From the NCBI RefSeq assembly GCF_018069805.1, contig NZ_JAGPYN010000025.1:1-64000 (forward strand): 64,000 nucleotides of DNA, given 5' to 3'. The notes under the pieces were generated by a model. The model was not told the origin of the DNA. It ran no database searches and saw only the letters and a list, made by a program, of their open reading frames with translations. This document shows, one piece after another, positions 53,101-61,383 of the stretch (within the stretch, counting starts at the first letter, position 1; each line of letters opens with the position of its first letter). The translations under genes were made by a program, and so were the position numbers. Source of the stretch: Pseudoalteromonas ostreae. GTDB taxonomy: Bacteria > Pseudomonadota > Gammaproteobacteria > Enterobacterales > Alteromonadaceae.

Positions 53101-54520
53101 TAAGGGTAATAGTCTGATTACCCGTACTGTTGATAGTTGTTGAAGTTGAAGAACCACAACTACCACCGACTACAAATGTGCCAGTCTCTGTGGTACTAAA
53201 CGTATAACTCGGTGTAATATCGTTTGTTGGCGTTGTAACTGCAGTTACCTCTGCTACCCCTGGTGCTGTGGTGTCAATTGTGACACTGAGGCTCGATGAA
53301 CTGCTGCTAACATTACTACTCCCATCAGTTGCCTTAGCACTAATAGCATGCGTAGTAGCACTCAACGCGCTTGTGGTAATTTGCCAATTTCCACCCGTGG
53401 CCGTACCCGAGCCTATTGACGTTGCGCCACCGTTAACCTGATCGCTATATAATGTGACAGTAGAGCCGCTTTCTGCAGTACCACTTAAAGTTAAAGTTGT
53501 ATCGTTGGTAATATTATCTGTATTGGATGAGCCGGTATCAGATGCAGCATCTAAATCTGGTGTAGACGGCGCGTTTGGCGCAACGTTATCATTCACCGTA
53601 ATCGAAAATGTTTTTTGAAAAGTTGTTGTACTATCATTGGTTTGTACACAAACGTTATAACTACCTGCTGATAATGCAGATTGAGTTTGAAAAGTTGTGT
53701 TAGAAATTGAAAAGCTGCCATTGTTGTCATCACCCGAAGCGGTACAGGTGCCATTCGCACTTGCGCCATTAGTCACTAAACTATATGTATGACTATCACC
53801 GCCATCGGAGTCTGTGGTAGAAAGCGTGCCGACTGATGCAGAAGCTCCTGTAGCAGACTGATTAATCGAAGTTGCACTAAGGGAAATATCCGTAGGTGCA
53901 GAGTTGGTCACAGGTGTTATAGTAACGGTATTGAATGCAAATCGACCATCATAATTATTGTTTGATGTATCCTGAAACTTAAATACCACTCTATCAATGT
54001 TATCCCACCCAGCTCCACTAAATTCTGACCCGTCACTCATCGAAAATGTGCTATTTCCTGTTCCTGCGGGAATATCTATCGTTGCAGTAACCGATGCACT
54101 TGATGTGTTATCGTCATAACCTTCAATGATTAGTTGATGCCCTTGTGAAGCACCCGGTGAACTCGTAGAGGTATTTCGTAATATAACAAAAGAATCTAAG
54201 CTAAAATTGTTGCTGTTACTTGCAGTATAAAAAACATAACCAATTACTGTTGAACTTGGCGATGCATTAACATAGGTGTTTGAATATGCCCCCAAACCAT
54301 TACTAATGCCCATTCCAGTGTTATCACTTGTATATGAAGTCGAGGTCCCTGCATCAAACAAATATTCAATGGAGTTTGAGGTATAGCTGACATTAGCCTG
54401 ACCCGATATACTAGATTGATTCACATAGTCTACATCTAGGGCATAAACAGAAAAACTAGAGACAAGCGTAGAGATTGAACTGACACGTCTCAGAATACTT
54501 CCGATTTTACTTAACCGCAT
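41150..54520 (-). CDS. Giant surface adhesin (Ig/cadherin-repeat) with internal GlyGly-CTERM-like segment and C-terminal outer-membrane barrel
   Basis: The 4456-aa product starts at an ATG with TTTGGAG seven bases upstream; a longer frame adds no useful signal. Approximate layout: signal peptide 1-27 (VYA-LD); unique beta-rich domain 28-200; Ig/cadherin-like repeats; an SwmB-like domain 512-637; about five repeats of roughly 100 residues with [19 protein letters not shown] at 860-1370; one RTX-like [16 protein letters not shown] patch near 1440; many more Ig and tandem-95-type repeats ([19 protein letters not shown]) to about 3470; a Calx-beta-like unit near 3635-3720; thrombospondin-3-type [18 protein letters not shown] near 3850. 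Then SSSGSLGST, a hydrophobic helix and RRQ (about 4223-4255), a second signal-like stretch ending VLAGEWS, and a barrel of about 176 residues ending in Phe. It is probably a cell-surface adhesin; the target is unknown. Confidence 0.88.
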   Translation of the reverse strand: MRLSKIGSILRRVSSISTLVSSFSVYALDVDYVNQSSISGQANVSYTSNSIEYLFDAGTSTSYTSDNTGMGISNGLGAYSNTYVNASPSSTVIGYVFYTASNSNNFSLDSFVILRNTSTSSPGASQGHQLIIEGYDDNTSSASVTATIDIPAGTGNSTFSMSDGSEFSGAGWDNIDRVVFKFQDTSNNNYDGRFAFNTVTITPVTNSAPTDISLSATSINQSATGASASVGTLSTTDSDGGDSHTYSLVTNGASANGTCTASGDDNNGSFSISNTTFQTQSALSAGSYNVCVQTNDSTTTFQKTFSITVNDNVAPNAPSTPDLDAASDTGSSNTDNITNDTTLTLSGTAESGSTVTLYSDQVNGGATSIGSGTATGGNWQITTSALSATTHAISAKATDGSSNVSSSSSSLSVTIDTTAPGVAEVTAVTTPTNDITPSYTFSTTETGTFVVGGSCGSSTSTTINSTGNQTITLTDTDNSSALAAGTYSNCTITVTDAAGNSNSPLTITSFTIDTTAPTFDGASSTPNDNDTNVTASNDIVIDFSENIALGTGNITIRNVTDSSDFEVFDVASESDGTTTTPSAGRIGITNDKIYLNPTSNLIGNRSYAIRVDATAVDDSAGNSFTGISGDTTFNFSTANTIPDVDLNSGTGGNDNSVSFTEGSGALNIASSAAVTESDGDTITTITVSLSNDQDGASEGLNVTAAAQDALTGISGSSDITLQDTISVTGATASAAEVQTFLQNISYNNTSSSPNETARTVTVVINDGTANSTSRTATISVSNVTSANSTAAGFNTTNGTNLSPAITFTDDNETLAITNTSHATGSTADGGNGTDTLFAVDNVDLTSLTSLTNFETLTPDNDGALTLSESQHESFSTINGTGDNQFTIASANGDQSLTGDADIETYVLGAAMSFTLAGAAQNVTGSTGDDTVNVSALTTTGTLSGGTGTDTLQASSGANISGATISTFESLTLASGASVTMTEAQHDSFSTVTASGTETITIASTTDGLTGDSAIENYILSTANTFTLGATGQNVTGSTGDDTINAGTLSATGTLSAGSGTDTLTVSTGGDVSAATLSGFENLTLASGGSATLAATQLAGFSGTVSGSGTETITISGDGNFSTVSAIENYTLGDDSTNTRTVTISGAGHSVTSSSATDAITFDIGTLTYTGTITGENTVADTLSMSTGASIASASISNVANLMLASGASVSMTVSQHSGFTGTITAAGSETINLTGDGDFTTLSEIESYNIGDDSTNTRTVTITNSGTSVSATSTTDAVTFAIGGNTYTGTLSGEASVADVVSASDGADVTGGGFFNIGSLSLSSGATVAIDAANLSDFSSTMSGSGGTEVLKLMDGGTFNFAGSTVSSIEGVALGTDSTATITLTDNFSADGQTVSVTNVTGSAISAALSIDASAFVSDVLQITATDLDGSDTIIGGSGADTIRPGAGTDTMTGNDGNDNFVGAESDLNGDTITDLAIGDKITVTNINGLTTSNVRFNGAGTLEVDTDATTFASPEVSITLTNSPGNNLAFTVEDSGSDTLITFISPNAAPVFSSLNGGATFVENGSVVGIDTDATVADTELDALNGGNGNYDGATLTIARNGGANSEDVFSNRLLLGTLTQGNTFTYNGTSVGTVTTNSSGTLVLAFNSSATSAIVDSVIQSIGYGNSSEDPASTVTLDFTFNDGTTNSTGTNQAVINVTAQNDAPTDITLSATTVNQSATGASTTIASASTTDVDSADNHTYSLVSENSSDGGSCSASTGNGSFQFSGSNLQTQASTSPGSYDICVQTSDSTATFQEAFTITVTDDVAPDAPSTPDLEAASDSGPSSTDNITNDTTPTLSGTAESGSTVTLYSDQVGGGATVIGTGTATGGSWQITTNALTAGVAHAISAKATDSASNVSSSSSALTVTIDTVAPIAPSIPDLSAASDSGTSNTDNITNDTTPTFTGTGTTGDTITLISSVDGSIGSAVVSGGVWSITVGTAMTSGSHSIVARATDSAGNITNGMSTTITIDINVSAPSITTPIEVDGRINAVEDAHVLIQGSGADSGASVNVTISDGANNLSRTVTADGSGAWTISGNEFDVSSFNDGTLTVNATQSDTAGNTSSAASTSVILDNAAPSAVTITTPIEGDGKVNAAEDADVLIVGSGAEANASVSVTISDGSNNLSRTVTADGSGAWTISGSEFDVSSFNNGTLTVSATQSDAAGNTSTTATTVITLDNQAPNTLTITTPIEGDGKVNAVEDNDVLVQGSGAESGATVTVNVDGISKTTTADSSGNWTLNGNELDISALNNGTLTVSVTQTDTAGNTSPAATSSITLDNTTPTGHAVSVDQSLINADNESAMSVSFTGLEGSGSLSYQISDGSNSVTGNATISAVTQQITGIDVTTLAEGVLTFSAIVTDTAGNASAAVTATVTKKYNVVPVLSGSPSTTTAEDAAYSFIPTLTDSDTQDTHTFSIINKPSWASFDTSTGELAGTPQNEDVGSYAAITISVNDGTDSASLTPFTLEVTNTNDAPVGQNFAFNLDEAATLTVALANGLLSNASDDDAGDTLSAELVSQPQFGSVSLNSDGSFSYQHDGSENHGDSFTFQVSDSAGALSAVQTVTLTVAPVADAPVAMDDSATTAEDTPVNFSLVANDSDAEDDLVVASAAIVLPASKGTVSITNGIATYTPNSNVTGTDTFTYTVKDAALNTSTAATVTVTITPVNDLPEVQAISLSVDEDTASAVTNVRSLASDVEDTIPTGSINLVRAPSSGQVVFDQAAGTLVYTPDANVTGQDSFTYTITDSEGGVSLPGTVTVNIGAVNDRPVVADDAVATDEDTATTLAILANDSDVEDSGFNAANVSLENQGTGAGMYDFATVSVNLDGSLAIVPSQDVNGVFSFTYILTDSEGLSSTPATVTLTINAVNDAPVALDNTAQLQEEGSFEVNVLGNDSDVDIGDSLDVSSVMVVNAPSNGQTQVIATGAVIYTANADYFGGDSFTYTVKDSNGAVSNLATVTMTVDPVNDAPLGVPQSLILAEDNSVLITLVGLDIENDDLSYRLDEGTLHGSLVQQSNDSWLYTPNANYNGSDGFSFVVNDGQLDSTSTQVSLVITAVNDAPIVSVQTSVTDEDTPVVINLIGSDVDGDTLRYIIASQPAHGTAIISGEQVTYQGNANYFGDDQFSYIANDGLLDSAPSTVSVTINSINDLPVITGVPSLAVNENDLYSFVPLATDNDGDNLSFSIENKPSWLSFDTTTGQLSGRPSNADVGSYADITMSVTDGVASQSLTPFTLTVVNVNDAPTISGSPATSIAQDTGYSFTPIVSDIDNTSLSLTIANKPSWATFDSTSGTLSGIPTRDDVGLYSNILITVSDGQLSSTLNSFSIDVTYVNAPPVANDMVMRVKEDNNLSISAQVSDSDNDNLVIEVVTQPQFGSLTVQGTVFSYQPQADYHGSDSFSYLVTDGKANSAIATASITVESVNDEPVAVEDTFDLARAESGRYILDVLANDTDVDGDSITIIGAKASVGTVSIVDQQLVYQFSASTQGTIKVVYIIADPAQAQSTGVAYINFTDSQLGAPTITPPVDVNVNATGLFTRVKLGTARAFDSEQNPLPVATVNQSMLFTPGVHQVYWQATDSNGKTTTASQQVMVNPQISLGKNKVVAEDKNYITRVYLNGPAASYPVTVPYSVSGTATSDDHDLVTGEVVIERGLVGEINFRVFVDSEIEADETIIITLDDSLNTGAQASNIMTISESNIAPSLVTVTEQNNQPRPFVLASDDLVTITALATDNNPGDSISFSWQAADERIVDLDDTADTFVFSTAELDIGIYEITVTATDDAVDSLSTTVTSYVEVVAQLPQLTTADTDNDLIPDNIEGLQDKDRDGIPDYLDNINECNVLPEQVNESAQFLVEGDAGACLRKALSSMQNSSGAAQLFENELPEDPGMKNAGGYFSFIVTAMEQKGDNYHIVLPQRMPIPAGAIYRKLINNEWIDFNTSNGDKLYSTQGEQGYCPSPNSQLWEEGLKEGDWCVQLRITDGGINDADGVANGQIVDPGGVSVMSSNNSAPITQSDKVTIALGKSIVIDVLSNDSDADNDVLTLTSASVDFGEVAIVNNQLRYQPLLDFIGTATINYSVSDGKGGTAFGTATVSVVVNSAPTTIGDTASTNDRTQIVIDVLANDSDADGDVLSLISAKATQGTVTINDDGTLNYQPKAGFEGVDFIEYTVADSKGAEAKGEVKVTVKAYTTTTVKNSSSGSLGSTMVLLMIGLVFIRRQSKLTPWALLASAAVVSQPVLAGEWSIDGTIGYAAVAGSTTAHQSVELANTEYDDTDISWSIGGIYSLATNWQFGVRYINLGEGTMTFVGDTLDPRNAQLDISQIVPVLSQGPAIQAAYVLPQLGQAKSKVFVGAFYYHYSIDSRSSTGQKITYNDTHTRPYFGGQLAYPVLKNTDVSINYSHYKLKENDVNEWALGFQYQF

Positions 54521-54561
54521 GATTTCACTCCAAATAACACACTTATTAGCTTTAAGCTTCA

Positions 54562-54607
54562 CTGGTGATCTACCAGAATTCATTGGTTATTTGCCTCGTA
54601 AATAACC
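54562..54607 (-). promoter_or_regulatory. Two inverted repeats in the adhesin leader
   Basis: GGTTATTT-GCCTCGT-AAATAACC (54585-54607) and CTGGT-GATCT-ACCAG (54562-54576) lie 42-87 bases upstream of the adhesin start. Neither has a T tail on the minus strand. They may be operators or leader hairpins. Confidence 0.4.
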
Positions 54608-54718
54608 TTTCGTGGGCAAACAAATTTGACAAAAGTAGAGTAACTTTGGTCAGTACTTGCTCACTGTAAAAACAGGCTCAGTCAACATAAGCGACCAAAC
54701 CTGCTTAAAACTGAACAA

Positions 54719-55336
54719 TTAACTGCGCGCTGGGTAAATACCATTCAATACTATCTGCCAGTTCACTACTTCTATGGGGTTAAGAATACTAAAACTCTGC
54801 GATGAACCAGTATCTCCAATTGCCACGGTCCCACCTGAACTACCACCATCAACAATCAGACCCGCTATATTAGTTAAAGTAGGTGCAGGCGCAAATCCCC
54901 CTTGCTTGTAGTACATTTGATTTGATGAATTTGCCGCAAGATAGGTTGATGAGTCTGGTGTATCAGCATTAGCGGCGTTGGTGGCTGCTTGCAGCATACC
55001 AGTCACAGAATCCCCCCCATTTGGCACAAACTGTGCGGCGTGAGTGTGAGTTGGGAGATTTGATAAGTTCAATGCTATTCTTTCTGCACCAAGCTTAAAC
55101 CCTAAGTTATAGTCCATACCTCCTGGCATTGCCCCCTTGCCTACTGGGCTACGCCCTCTTAAATCAGGTAAGCCAAAAGTCGTTCTTGCATCTCCACCAA
55201 AGTTATTACCCAATAGCGAAAACAGTGCTGTATTTTCACTAATTGCTTGCAGTTGACCGTAGCAAAGCGCTAAACGCTCTATTGCAAAGGTTCCGCCAAA
55301 TGGTACCATGGTGCCAATATATGCATCTGTAGCCAT
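54719..55336 (-). CDS. Phage tail collar domain protein (MdpB/microcystin-dependent-protein-like)
   Basis: The 205-aa product opens with MATDAYIGTMVPFGGTFAIE and the tail-collar core LFSLLGNNFGGDARTTFGLPDLRGRSPVGKG split around residues 40-70. SNLPTHTHAAQF and the closing NPIEVVNWQIVLNGIYP are typical. Free-standing proteins of this kind are often called microcystin-dependent protein or tail fibre protein; the function is not established. No other phage structural gene is nearby. It lies 198 bases upstream of the giant adhesin on the same strand. Confidence 0.88.
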   Translation of the reverse strand: MATDAYIGTMVPFGGTFAIERLALCYGQLQAISENTALFSLLGNNFGGDARTTFGLPDLRGRSPVGKGAMPGGMDYNLGFKLGAERIALNLSNLPTHTHAAQFVPNGGDSVTGMLQAATNAANADTPDSSTYLAANSSNQMYYKQGGFAPAPTLTNIAGLIVDGGSSGGTVAIGDTGSSQSFSILNPIEVVNWQIVLNGIYPARS

Positions 55337-55454
55337 ATCTAATCCTCTTTGTTTGCGTTCTTTCGTGACTTGCGGACTTCAACACTACTCTCGTGCCACT
55401 CATTCATTACTTGTCATATACATCTGCGTTGTCATACAGCATTTAATCTTCAAT

Positions 55455-55949
55455 TCAATTAGGCTGAGGCTCTTCTTCTGATTGTTCTGCAAATGGATCC
55501 GCAGAAAAAGCAGGTGGAATAAATAACTCTGGTATTGAAACTTGGCGAATACTGCCAACGGATGTTTTGTTGCAACAAACTGTACCTAGGTCATTGATGC
55601 TTATTTCTAATGATGGAGATTCATCAGAAGTAGGAAAGCGCCAATAAAGCTCAGTAGTTTTATAACGGATCAATGCCATTTGCTCACATTGATCAAAGTC
55701 ATCTTGTTGCTCACAAAATTTTTCGTGATAACTATCTAGTTTTTGTTTACCTAAAAACATCACCACCATCCCCCCCATTCCAGGGACGTCAATTACCCCA
55801 GACTCACCCGTACCTACGGTTAATTCACCACTCCCTTCTAGCTTTGAAACAACCTGACCTGCCTCTTTATTTGGCAATGCACCGTTGTTGTATGGGTATA
55901 TCGCTATGTCATAACCATATCGATTAGTCACATTAATATTTATCTTCAT
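55455..55949 (-). CDS. Uncharacterised 164-aa protein upstream of the tail-collar gene
   Basis: I do not recognise the family. It begins MKININVTNRYGYDIAIY, has a Gly-rich VIDVPGMGGMVVMFLG stretch, a Cys-containing helix FCEQQDDFDQCEQ, the motif TVCCNKTS, and an acidic, Pro-rich tail. No signal peptide or membrane helix is seen. The start is the ATG at 55949; a GTG 12 bases further out is possible. It has 118 bases to the collar gene and 137 to the formyltransferase gene, all on one strand, so it likely belongs to the same functional group. Confidence 0.7.
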   Translation of the reverse strand: MKININVTNRYGYDIAIYPYNNGALPNKEAGQVVSKLEGSGELTVGTGESGVIDVPGMGGMVVMFLGKQKLDSYHEKFCEQQDDFDQCEQMALIRYKTTELYWRFPTSDESPSLEISINDLGTVCCNKTSVGSIRQVSIPELFIPPAFSADPFAEQSEEEPQPN

Positions 55950-56086
55950 TTGCCATCTCACATCTGAAGTTATGTTTTAAACACTGTTTGACCCTAAAGC
56001 CGATAACACCCACACACATCTATTTATCGCCCCAGAAAAAACACTGCTCCCGAATAAACTTAAGTTTTAAACATCCAAACACACTG

Positions 56087-57022
56087 CTAAAAGTCTTTCT
56101 GTACTAACGACAGGCCTGCCTCTAAACCAAATAACACCGCAAATCGATAGCCATCAAACACTCCTTGTTGCGTGCCAATAACATCGAGACGTAATGCGCC
56201 ATCAACAGTTTTAATCACGAGTCCATTTTGCCTATCGACTTCAATGACCATGCCTGCTTGTACGCCGGTTAGAGCGTTATCTACAACGCTTGCTTGCAAC
56301 AATTGAAATGCCTCACTACGGAACTGAAATAGTGCGCATCCTGAGTCAACATTACCCGCACGAGCCATATTGACAACTTGCTTGCCCGTTTGCTTTTGCC
56401 AATTGACTATAAGCTGCTGTTGCTCTACCTGTGGCGCGCTCTTACTGCCGCTTCCTTCTTTCTTACGCCATTTTATTTCTTGTTTTTCATCTAGTTGACA
56501 GTATTTTTCAACTAACCTTGGTAGAGCCTGTGCAACTTTGTACTGCACACAGTTCATGGTATCGAAGGGATGAATCTCTATCTCAACATCTGCCGCAATA
56601 TTGCCACAATCAACCGACTCGGTTACTTGGTGTAAGGTTAAAGCGGTTGTGTTTTCACCATTTCTCAACTGCCAATACAATGGGAAAGGCCCTTTATAAT
56701 CGGGCAATGGACTGGGATGAATGTTGACAAGGTGACCTGAAAAATACTGGATTAATGCAGGGCGAATTTTGTGCCTGAACAGATAAATTAAACCTCGGTT
56801 AACCGCCAACCTATCTAGCTGTGAGATCAAACCTTTCTCATCAGAGCGTTCAAAAGCAAGCGTTTTTATACCACTTTGCTGCAACCAATGTTGTAACTGC
56901 ATCAAGTCATGGTTGGGCTGTGTATCTACCAATACAACACAAGCTAGTTGAGCACTTTGCTGCAAATACTGAATGGCTGGTAAGCTTTGGCAACTACCTG
57001 TAAAAAAAGCGTACTTCTGCAT
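56087..57022 (-). CDS. Formyltransferase-family protein (Fmt-like, role unknown)
   Basis: The 311-aa product has the Formyl_trans_N fold: LVNIHPSPLPDYKGPFPLYW with Asn100 and His102, and Asp138 in SVDCGNI, the N-H-D catalytic set for transfer from 10-formyl-THF. The second half resembles the Fmt C-terminal domain (VNWQKQTGKQ, GLVIKTVDGALRLDVI). It is not the housekeeping fmt by context: no def or rsmB is nearby. The acceptor may be an amino sugar or another amine. The gene starts 10 bases after the methyltransferase gene ends, so the two are surely co-transcribed. Confidence 0.82.
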   Translation of the reverse strand: MQKYAFFTGSCQSLPAIQYLQQSAQLACVVLVDTQPNHDLMQLQHWLQQSGIKTLAFERSDEKGLISQLDRLAVNRGLIYLFRHKIRPALIQYFSGHLVNIHPSPLPDYKGPFPLYWQLRNGENTTALTLHQVTESVDCGNIAADVEIEIHPFDTMNCVQYKVAQALPRLVEKYCQLDEKQEIKWRKKEGSGSKSAPQVEQQQLIVNWQKQTGKQVVNMARAGNVDSGCALFQFRSEAFQLLQASVVDNALTGVQAGMVIEVDRQNGLVIKTVDGALRLDVIGTQQGVFDGYRFAVLFGLEAGLSLVQKDF

Positions 57023-57031
57023 ATTCTGCTC

Positions 57032-58270
57032 CTACACTTTTACTGGCACAAAGCCAGGTAGGCCGCTTAGCTGATAATAAAACTGCACGGTGTCACCGCT
57101 ATTGGCAACAAAGTGAGTGTGCTCAATATCACGAGGCTTTGTATCAATATAAAAAGTCATATCGGGTTTAGGGTGGGTGATCCCAGAGTCATACTGCCCA
57201 ACACCTTCTTTGGCGAACGTGTCGATATGTGCGTAAATGGCTAAGATACGTTTGCTCATATCTTCAATACCTTTTGGCAATGTGATCTGGCTGGCTGGAA
57301 TAACCTTAACGCCGCCTTGTAATTCCAGCTCTTGCATATTAAGCAAAGTCGATTTGTTAATGCTTAATATCTCACCTAGCTCAACGCGGTCTTGTTGTGC
57401 ACTGGCATCCATATTCAAAGAGTGGCTGTACTCTGCGTCTTTCCACTGTTGATTAAACTCATTTTCCCCAATCACCATCATGCCCCTAACCGAAACATTT
57501 TGTGGGATCATCCAGCCGTCTATTTTTAAAAACTGCACTAGATGCTTGGCAATACTCAGTTGACCTTCTTTAGTAAAGCCATGCTGCATTGCTTCAAGTA
57601 CGAGCAAGTCTATCGATTCATTTGGCTGATACGTTGTCGCATCCGATTGCTCAATACGCAAAATATAATCATCAAGTTGCAAGTCTTTCACGAGTTGTTT
57701 GAGCGCCAAAATAGCGCCGGGGTGAACATCCAACAAAATGACCTGGATCTGCTCTTTAGTATATTTTTCAGTATCTTTGTAATAACTCAGTAAGGGCAAT
57801 AATAATGGCGCAAAAGGCCCACATGCAGGGTATAAAATGGTGATTGAAGGTGAGTGTTTTAGTTTACTTTGTATCGCTTGATCAACTCCCCTTGCATAAC
57901 CTTGAATGCGATAAACATCCTTTATGGTGTGTTTACAGTTATAAGGAGACATAATTAAGCCAGATGCTGACACATATTGCCGCGTTAACTGCTCTTGGCT
58001 GAGCTGCGCCAATGCCATTGATTGTACAGCTTGATCGTACATAGCTTCGAAAGCGCAAACTAACTGAAGGTGTTCAACTTGAGTGTTACTCAATACCAAC
58101 GTCATCGCATCCACAAAACTTTTTTGCAAAAGTAACTGACGCTGGCCTGTTGTTAATTTAGCTTTCAAAAGAGACTCAAGCTGAGTCCGTATCGAATGCT
58201 TTAATAACTCATCAACTTGGGGATCCGCGTATTGCAAACTTGCTGTAGGTTGTGAACTTTGCGCTTCCAT
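57032..58270 (-). CDS. SAM-dependent methyltransferase-like protein
   Basis: About 412 aa. The N-terminal 130 residues are helical and unrecognised. A Rossmann methyltransferase core follows: ILYPACGPFAPLLLPL (motif I-like), VILLDVHPGAILALKQL (motif II acid), QSDATTY, and IDLLVLEAMQHGF with LKIDGWMIPQNV, reminiscent of protein arginine methyltransferases. The C-terminal part is beta-rich. I start at the ATG at 58270, with AAGGGA nine bases upstream; a TTG lies 24 bases further. It heads the run methyltransferase, formyltransferase, unknown, tail-collar, adhesin. Substrate unknown. Confidence 0.75.
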   Translation of the reverse strand: MEAQSSQPTASLQYADPQVDELLKHSIRTQLESLLKAKLTTGQRQLLLQKSFVDAMTLVLSNTQVEHLQLVCAFEAMYDQAVQSMALAQLSQEQLTRQYVSASGLIMSPYNCKHTIKDVYRIQGYARGVDQAIQSKLKHSPSITILYPACGPFAPLLLPLLSYYKDTEKYTKEQIQVILLDVHPGAILALKQLVKDLQLDDYILRIEQSDATTYQPNESIDLLVLEAMQHGFTKEGQLSIAKHLVQFLKIDGWMIPQNVSVRGMMVIGENEFNQQWKDAEYSHSLNMDASAQQDRVELGEILSINKSTLLNMQELELQGGVKVIPASQITLPKGIEDMSKRILAIYAHIDTFAKEGVGQYDSGITHPKPDMTFYIDTKPRDIEHTHFVANSGDTVQFYYQLSGLPGFVPVKV

Positions 58271-58716
58271 ACTGAAATGTCCCTTTGAAATCAAATTATC
58301 ATGCTAAATTCCACCGAGGAATTAATACTATATTCAGTTTCTAAGGTTAACCGATAAAAAATAGAACGCAAATTTTGTTACGTATTATTTAGATAACGCA
58401 AAATCAACACAAACTATCGAGAAAAATCAACAAATATTTGACTATAAATTATATACGAGGGAATGTTAGGTATGAGGAAATGTTAGCATAACTCTCCCTA
58501 TAAAAAATATTACACGTTATTACACTGCATAGTTTTTATTCTTACAAATAACTACAGAATTGATTTCACTTAGCTTTATAATGGGCTCATGTTTATATTG
58601 CACAATTTGAGGGCTATTCGCCCAAAATTGATTTATTAACACTAGCTAAACTTAATTAGAATAGAGTGCTATATTATTGCAAGCAACAATTGTTGTAGCT
58701 AAATACGAGAAGTGAT
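58271..58716. other. AT-rich divergent promoter region
   Basis: No gene is seen in these 446 bases. It must hold the start of the methyltransferase-to-adhesin run on one side and of the HExxH gene on the other. Two near-identical 13-mers, GAGGGAATGTTAG (58457-58469) and GAGGAAATGTTAG (58474-58486), are spaced 17 bases start to start and are candidate regulator sites. Confidence 0.5.
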
Positions 58717-59238
58717 ATGGATATTGAGATTGAGATTGAGATTGAAAAAATTCTCGCCTTTCTTACTGATATAGGTATACAGCATCGCTATACTACTTTA
58801 AACGAAAAGACTTTTTTGCCGGGAATTAAAGTTGTACAGGGCACTTTACTACTTGATTTAGAAAAAGGCCTCACCCCTGGCGACATTCTCCATGAAGCAG
58901 GTCATATTGCAGTAACCTCAGAGACAACCAGAACCAATTTAACCGGCGATATGAAAAACCATGATCACCAAGCCGCTGAAGAAATGACCGCGATTGCATG
59001 GTCGTGGGCCGCAGCCTGTCACCTAAATATTGCACCCGATGTTTTATTTCATCAACACGGTTATAAAGGCAGCTCAGCTAGCTTAATAACCGCTTTTAGC
59101 AATAACACTGGCTTTGGCTATCCACTATTGTATTCATGGTTTATGTGCGAACAACCAGATCACCCTAACGGTTATCCGAACATGTTAAGGTGGCTTAGAA
59201 ATGACGCTTACACCCAAGCTCAACTAAAAAAATTATAA
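58717..59238 (+). CDS. HExxH zinc-metallopeptidase-like protein
   Basis: A 173-aa protein with HEAGH (His59, Glu60, His63) and a downstream AAEEMTAIAWSW helix whose Glu88/Glu89 could be the third zinc ligand, a gluzincin or ImmA-like arrangement. No signal peptide. The coding start has a hexamer repeat (GAGATT, three to four units) giving DIEIEIEIE. The family is not named with confidence; a regulatory or maturation protease is one possibility. It is followed after 21 bases by an unknown gene on the same strand. Confidence 0.7.
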   Translation: MDIEIEIEIEKILAFLTDIGIQHRYTTLNEKTFLPGIKVVQGTLLLDLEKGLTPGDILHEAGHIAVTSETTRTNLTGDMKNHDHQAAEEMTAIAWSWAAACHLNIAPDVLFHQHGYKGSSASLITAFSNNTGFGYPLLYSWFMCEQPDHPNGYPNMLRWLRNDAYTQAQLKKL

Positions 59239-59259
59239 TAAATACGATAAGGAATATAC

Positions 59260-60057
59260 GTGCTTGATAATAACTTCTCCTCAGAGCAGCTTAATTTACT
59301 GTGCGCTGACTTAGCGCAACTAAGATTAAGAGCCGATTTAACACTTGCGCCTACTATTCCGTACTTTGCTGAAAAGCCTTATCCTATTGGTCGTTGTAGA
59401 GAAATAAGAGACGAAGTATTTACATTACTACAAGCACAACTGCCGCACACAAACAAACCTGGGCTTAGTTTATTAAAATCTCTTATTGCCCAAGGCAATC
59501 CTTTACAAAAAGCATGGGGGTCACTGCGGGATGAATATTTTCAAAACGCATTTATTATTGGTCCTTGGTATATTGATGTTGCTAACGACACCGTAAATGC
59601 CAATAAACCCAGAGTAGAGATTTTGCCTTTAGCGACATCAAACTTTACCCCAATCAAAGATTTTACTCAGTTTGTAAAAATAGCCCGTAGCTATTGGAAA
59701 GTTACAGTGTATAGAAATGATGTATGCCCAGCACTTGCGCCTTATATGCCACTTTTATGTGTTGGCGATAAGGGTACTAGCTGGCTCGGAGCCGCAAACG
59801 ACGACATGCTAAACATCGCAATACACAGCCAATTTACCCAATCAAAAACAATATTAACTACCCTGCCAAGCCCACCCATAGAGATAATACAACGCTGGCA
59901 ATCACAGCTATTAAACTTCACTCACGACCCCTTATTAACAACAAAAGGAGATGCAATCACCTTTTGTGATGAATACAATAAAAAGTTACAACACCCCGAT
60001 CTAGCACACAGGGATGCCGCTGTGATTGCCTATTCATCGTTACCAAAGTCAGTGTAG
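59260..60057 (+). CDS. Uncharacterised 265-aa protein paired with the HExxH gene
   Basis: I do not recognise a family. The protein is soluble-looking, without signal peptide or membrane helix. Notable stretches: IGRCREIRDEVFTLL near residue 46, AWGSLRDEYFQNAFIIGPWYIDVAND near 85-110, and an acidic/aromatic C-terminal half. It starts at a GTG with AAGGA six bases upstream. The 21-base gap to the HExxH gene implies one transcript and a shared role. Confidence 0.72.
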   Translation: MLDNNFSSEQLNLLCADLAQLRLRADLTLAPTIPYFAEKPYPIGRCREIRDEVFTLLQAQLPHTNKPGLSLLKSLIAQGNPLQKAWGSLRDEYFQNAFIIGPWYIDVANDTVNANKPRVEILPLATSNFTPIKDFTQFVKIARSYWKVTVYRNDVCPALAPYMPLLCVGDKGTSWLGAANDDMLNIAIHSQFTQSKTILTTLPSPPIEIIQRWQSQLLNFTHDPLLTTKGDAITFCDEYNKKLQHPDLAHRDAAVIAYSSLPKSV

Positions 60058-60134
60058 TTATAATATCAGTGCAACACTCATTGCAATGACGTGTAATCGA
60101 AAAGCCTGCCCTTGCTCCTATACTCCTTAATGAG

Positions 60135-60169
60135 TAAAGCGCTATGACACTTAGGTTTATAGCGCTTTA
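60135..60169. terminator. Bidirectional terminator between convergent genes
   Basis: TAAAGCGCTAT and ATAGCGCTTTA form an 11-bp perfect stem with a 13-base loop, between the 265-aa unknown (+) and the TauE/SafE gene (-). Confidence 0.7.
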
Positions 60170-60182
60170 ACTGCTCCTCAAA

Positions 60183-60935
60183 TTAGAAGGCTTGAAATCC
60201 CTGCCATGCCAATTGCAATACAAGTAAGGTTAACACAACCCGAAAAATACGTTTAAATTTATCAGCAGAAATACGTTGCAATAATTGTAATCCAAGCCAA
60301 GTACCAAGCGCACCACTGATAATCATTGCTGCAACTAAAGGCAACCACTGCCAAAACGAAAAGCCCACAAAGCCATACAAAATAGCTTTAAAAGTATGCT
60401 GTACACTCATACAAGCAGAAAAAGTAGCAGTGTATCTTAGCTTCTCATAATTATTAACATACAAACAACTACCCACTAGCGGGCCACTCGCCCCCACAAA
60501 CATCGATAAAAAGGTTGTTACAGCACCAGCAGCACTGCGCCATAAAGTAGAGGTTTCACGTAGCTTTGGCGTTACGCCCCACAATAAATAAAGTACAAAC
60601 CCTGCCACTACAATTTTCATCAATTCAAGTGGAATACGCGTCACAATCGACGACGCAGCAAACGCACCAATAATTCCACCCAACGAAAAAAACACAAACA
60701 TGCTTTTATCAAGGTGTTTAAAGGTCAGCATAAACCTGTTGGCATTTGAGCCCAGCTGCACTAACCCATGCACCGGAATAACAATACTCATAGGCAATAA
60801 CGACGCCATCACCACCAACAACATCAACCCGCCACCAGCACCAAAAGCCGCCGATATCATCGACGTAATGGCCGATAAAACAATCAGCCCAACCGCACTG
60901 AGCGGCGTTAATAAATCACCACCTAAAAATTCCAT
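60183..60935 (-). CDS. TSUP (TauE/SafE) family membrane transporter
   Basis: The 250-aa product has seven to eight hydrophobic helices in two halves. The first contains ISAAFGAGGGLMLLVVMA and VIPVHGLVQLGSN; the second contains MFVGASGPLVGS. These are TSUP hallmarks. The family exports sulfite, sulfoacetate or related organic anions; the substrate is not readable. It is the last chromosomal gene before the ssrA attachment site. Confidence 0.88.
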   Translation of the reverse strand: MEFLGGDLLTPLSAVGLIVLSAITSMISAAFGAGGGLMLLVVMASLLPMSIVIPVHGLVQLGSNANRFMLTFKHLDKSMFVFFSLGGIIGAFAASSIVTRIPLELMKIVVAGFVLYLLWGVTPKLRETSTLWRSAAGAVTTFLSMFVGASGPLVGSCLYVNNYEKLRYTATFSACMSVQHTFKAILYGFVGFSFWQWLPLVAAMIISGALGTWLGLQLLQRISADKFKRIFRVVLTLLVLQLAWQGFQAF

Positions 60936-61091
60936 GTAAGACCACTTGGTAAGTAAAAAAGAATAATGACGTTAGCATGAGTAAAAATAAGATGCGAGTA
61001 CCTAAAGCACCAGTAAAATGAAGCGCTTATTTCAATAAAATAAAAATAAGCGATGAGCTATTAAAACAATAAAACACTTCGCCTTAAACAT

Positions 61092-61134
61092 AAAAAAACC
61101 CACCAATCTGATTACTCAAATTGGTGGGTTTTTT
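61092..61134 (-). terminator. ssrA (tmRNA) terminator
   Basis: AAAAAACCCACCAA and TTGGTGGGTTTTTT form a 14-bp stem. On the minus strand it lies about 35 bases after the tmRNA CCA end, so it is the natural terminator of ssrA. Confidence 0.88.
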
Positions 61135-61169
61135 AGGGTTTTTAAATCAACGAATTTAAAAACCGATAT

Positions 61170-61204
61170 TGGTGGAGCTGGGGGGATTTGAACCCCCGTC
61201 CGAA
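61170..61204 (-). ncRNA. ssrA: 3' end of tmRNA (ssrA), fragment and attachment site
   Basis: On the minus strand the sequence reads TCGGACGGGGGTTCAAATCC followed by CCCCAGCTCCACCA: the T-arm, acceptor strand and CCA of tmRNA. The rest of the gene (tag reading frame, 5' GGGGCTGA half) is not found to the right; tmRNA similarity fades past about 61204, within a few dozen bases. This is what an integrative element leaves at one end when it inserts at the ssrA 3' end, the intact gene being rebuilt at the other end, outside this window. Confidence 0.85.
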
Positions 61205-61383
61205 AAGCCTCGATTGTTACAGGCTACCATCAAAAACAACAACTTATTTGATAATCAAGATGTTAATTACTTATAGTACCTTATATAGTCTTGTCTAATC
61301 TATTGTATTTGGGCATCATATGGACATTGTTTTTAATATTTACTTCATTAAGCTCAACAACTATTTTTTAAAAGGAATTTGTA

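Larger units (their letters stand above)
60936..61383. other. Junction between chromosome and island at ssrA
   Basis: From left to right: an AT-rich spacer, the ssrA terminator, the ssrA 3' tail, and AT-rich island DNA up to the AHH gene. No protein gene is supported. Confidence 0.6.

Noticed and set aside
41961..53117. Many long plus-strand ORFs opposite the adhesin gene (up to 359 codons)
   Set aside because: Shadow frames caused by the repetitive Thr/Ser/Asp-rich coding sequence; no ribosome sites or recognisable domains.
54719..55336. Prophage, because of the tail-collar domain
   Set aside because: No other phage structural, packaging or lysis gene is found nearby; MdpB-like proteins occur without phages.
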